Shown here: one piece after another, positions 62,951 to 64,000 of the stretch | Position numbering within the stretch: the stretch's first letter is position 1 | How the letters are laid out: every line of letters begins with the position of its first letter | Assembly (NCBI GenBank): GCA_947588965.1 | Contig: CANQAN010000001.1 | Span: 186,001 to 250,000, forward strand | DNA: 64,000 nt | Source: an uncultured Helicobacteraceae bacterium | GTDB lineage: Bacteria; Campylobacterota; Campylobacteria; Campylobacterales; Helicobacteraceae | Direction of reading: 5' to 3' | Position numbers and translations under genes: made by a program | The notes under the pieces: model-generated | Told to the model about the DNA's origin: nothing | The model's database searches: none | The model's input: only the letters and a program-made list of their open reading frames with translations

Positions 62951-64000
62951 TGCTTTTTTTCTTGCTTTCAGACAAATTAAACGCAACTTTTTGCGCTCAT
63001 TGCTTACAATGCTTGGAATCATCATTGGCGTGAGTGCTGTTGTGATTATGATTACACTCGGAAATGGCACAAAACAAGTCATCACAGAGCGCATTAGCAG
63101 TCTAGGAAGCAACATTCTATTCATCTTTCCTGCGCGCAATCAAAATGTCGGTGGGAGCGGAAGAAAATCCTTCAGTCTCAATGATATTAAAACACTCAAT
63201 CTGCAAATTGGACAACTTGTGCGCGCCATTGCTCCCATGACCTCAACCTCTCTCCTCGTGCAATTCAGGCAAGAAAATGCACAAACACAGATTCAAGGTG
63301 TGAATGGAGATTATTTTCTGGCGACAAATTGGAATCTCACCGATGGGAGTCCCTTTAGCGCACAAGATTATCGCACGGGAAGCAATGCGTGCATTATTGG
63401 CGTAAGCGTTAAAAAAAATCTCTTTGACACAAGCGCGACAAATCCATTAGGAAGTAGAATCCGCTTAGGAAGTATCGTCTGTGAATGCATAGGAATCCTA
63501 GAGGAAAAAGGACAGGGTGCTATGGGAAACGATCAAGATGATGTGATTTTAATCCCGCTTAAGACCTATCAACGTAGCATCTCAAAGTCAAGCTCACTCT
63601 ATAACATTCCGCGCCTTATGATTTCGCTCAAAGATGGTGTGGATTCCGCACAAGCAAGCGCACAGATTGCAGATATTTTGCGCAATATTCGCAATATACG
63701 CGAAGGACAAAAGGATGATTTTGAAATCGTGGATACCAAACAAATTTTTGACATTATGCAAAACACCACGTCAAACTTCACGCTCTTTTTGGGTGCGATT
63801 GCAGGTGTAAGCCTGATTGTTGGGGGGATTGGCATTATGAATATCATGCTCGTCTCTGTAACCGAAAGAACACGTGAAATCGGAACGCGCATTGCTATTG
63901 GTGCGTTGCAAAGTGAAGTCCTATTGCAGTTTCTTGTTGAAGCTTTGAGTTTGAGCGCATTAGGCGGGATTCTAGGAATCATTTTTGCATTTTTTGCCTC
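62940..64000 (+). CDS. MacB-type ABC transporter permease (partial at window end)
   Basis: Open from ATG 62940 to the last base, absent from the track. It begins NAFFLAFRQIKRNFLRSLLTMLGIIIGVSAVVIMITLG, the MacB/FtsX start with the first membrane helix. A periplasmic MacB_PCD domain (ISSLGSNILFIFPARNQNVGGSGR on) follows and then IGIMNIMLVSVTERTREIGTRIAIGAL before the second and third helices. About 353 residues are visible, so little is missing. It exports a substrate such as a peptide or lipid-linked compound; not identified. Confidence 0.88.
   Translation, partial: MILNAFFLAFRQIKRNFLRSLLTMLGIIIGVSAVVIMITLGNGTKQVITERISSLGSNILFIFPARNQNVGGSGRKSFSLNDIKTLNLQIGQLVRAIAPMTSTSLLVQFRQENAQTQIQGVNGDYFLATNWNLTDGSPFSAQDYRTGSNACIIGVSVKKNLFDTSATNPLGSRIRLGSIVCECIGILEEKGQGAMGNDQDDVILIPLKTYQRSISKSSSLYNIPRLMISLKDGVDSAQASAQIADILRNIRNIREGQKDDFEIVDTKQIFDIMQNTTSNFTLFLGAIAGVSLIVGGIGIMNIMLVSVTERTREIGTRIAIGALQSEVLLQFLVEALSLSALGGILGIIFAFFA

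Overview
The window is a dense chromosomal segment of an epsilonproteobacterium, most likely an enterohepatic-type Helicobacter. I infer this from gene order that I recall from H. pylori: lnt-cvpA-lysS-glyA-DUF1882 (HP0180-0184), glyQ-Nif3-zinc ribbon-waaA-pseudouridine synthase (HP0960-0956), serA-HP0398-rpsA-ispH-aroA-pheT-pheS-HIT (HP0397-0404) and panD-ybaB (HP0034-0035). The DNA is AT-rich, and genes are packed with 1-26 nt overlaps. No IS element, prophage or CRISPR array was seen.

Layout. (1) 1-12.9 kb, minus strand: a surface-glycan operon. RmlA and RmlB make the dTDP-4-keto-6-deoxyhexose, and two QdtA/FdtA-type cupins are candidate ketoisomerases. An acetyltransferase, a formyltransferase, a PglD-like acyltransferase, three methyltransferase-like genes, two GNAT/FemAB-type acyltransferases, a beta-propeller glycosidase-like protein and an FkbH-ACP-VOC module would decorate the sugar. 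The aminotransferase such a pathway needs is absent and probably lies beyond base 1. Eight genes here carry poly-G tracts of 8-12 G. (2) 12.9-17.6 kb: SPOR protein, DUF1882, glyA, lysS, cvpA, apparently co-directional with the glycan operon. (3) 17.6-31.4 kb: a small ORF, lnt, a phosphatase, pit, flgH with a sigma-54-like promoter, thrC, glyQ, Nif3, an HP0958-like flagellar factor, waaA, a pseudouridine synthase, an antiporter, recR and dnaJ. (4) 31.4-42.8 kb: a methyltransferase, then the serA-to-pheS operon and a divergent HIT gene. (5) 43.1-49.3 kb: two copies of one phase-variable glycosyltransferase, indistinguishable by eye, flank an epimerase, an aminotransferase, an HD hydrolase and a TRIC-type membrane protein. 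(6) 49.4-59.4 kb: small lipoprotein, esterase, tpx, tsaD, aguA, tRNA-Leu, aguB, tcdA-like, surE, ispA, PDZ protein, ybaB, panD. (7) 59.5-64 kb: a TolC/NodT-MacA-MacB-type efflux operon, cut by the window end.

The most unusual signal is in the glycan operon. At four gene junctions a poly-G tract sits at the 3' end of the upstream enzyme. Beyond it, one reading phase stays free of stops for about 41-67 codons and ends at, or within about 16 nt of, the next gene's start codon; the other phases stop earlier or do not reach the junction. This looks like slippage controlling translational coupling to the downstream gene as well as, or instead of, the upstream enzyme. The second notable item is a 978-bp direct repeat that covers exactly one glycosyltransferase ORF plus its ribosome binding site.
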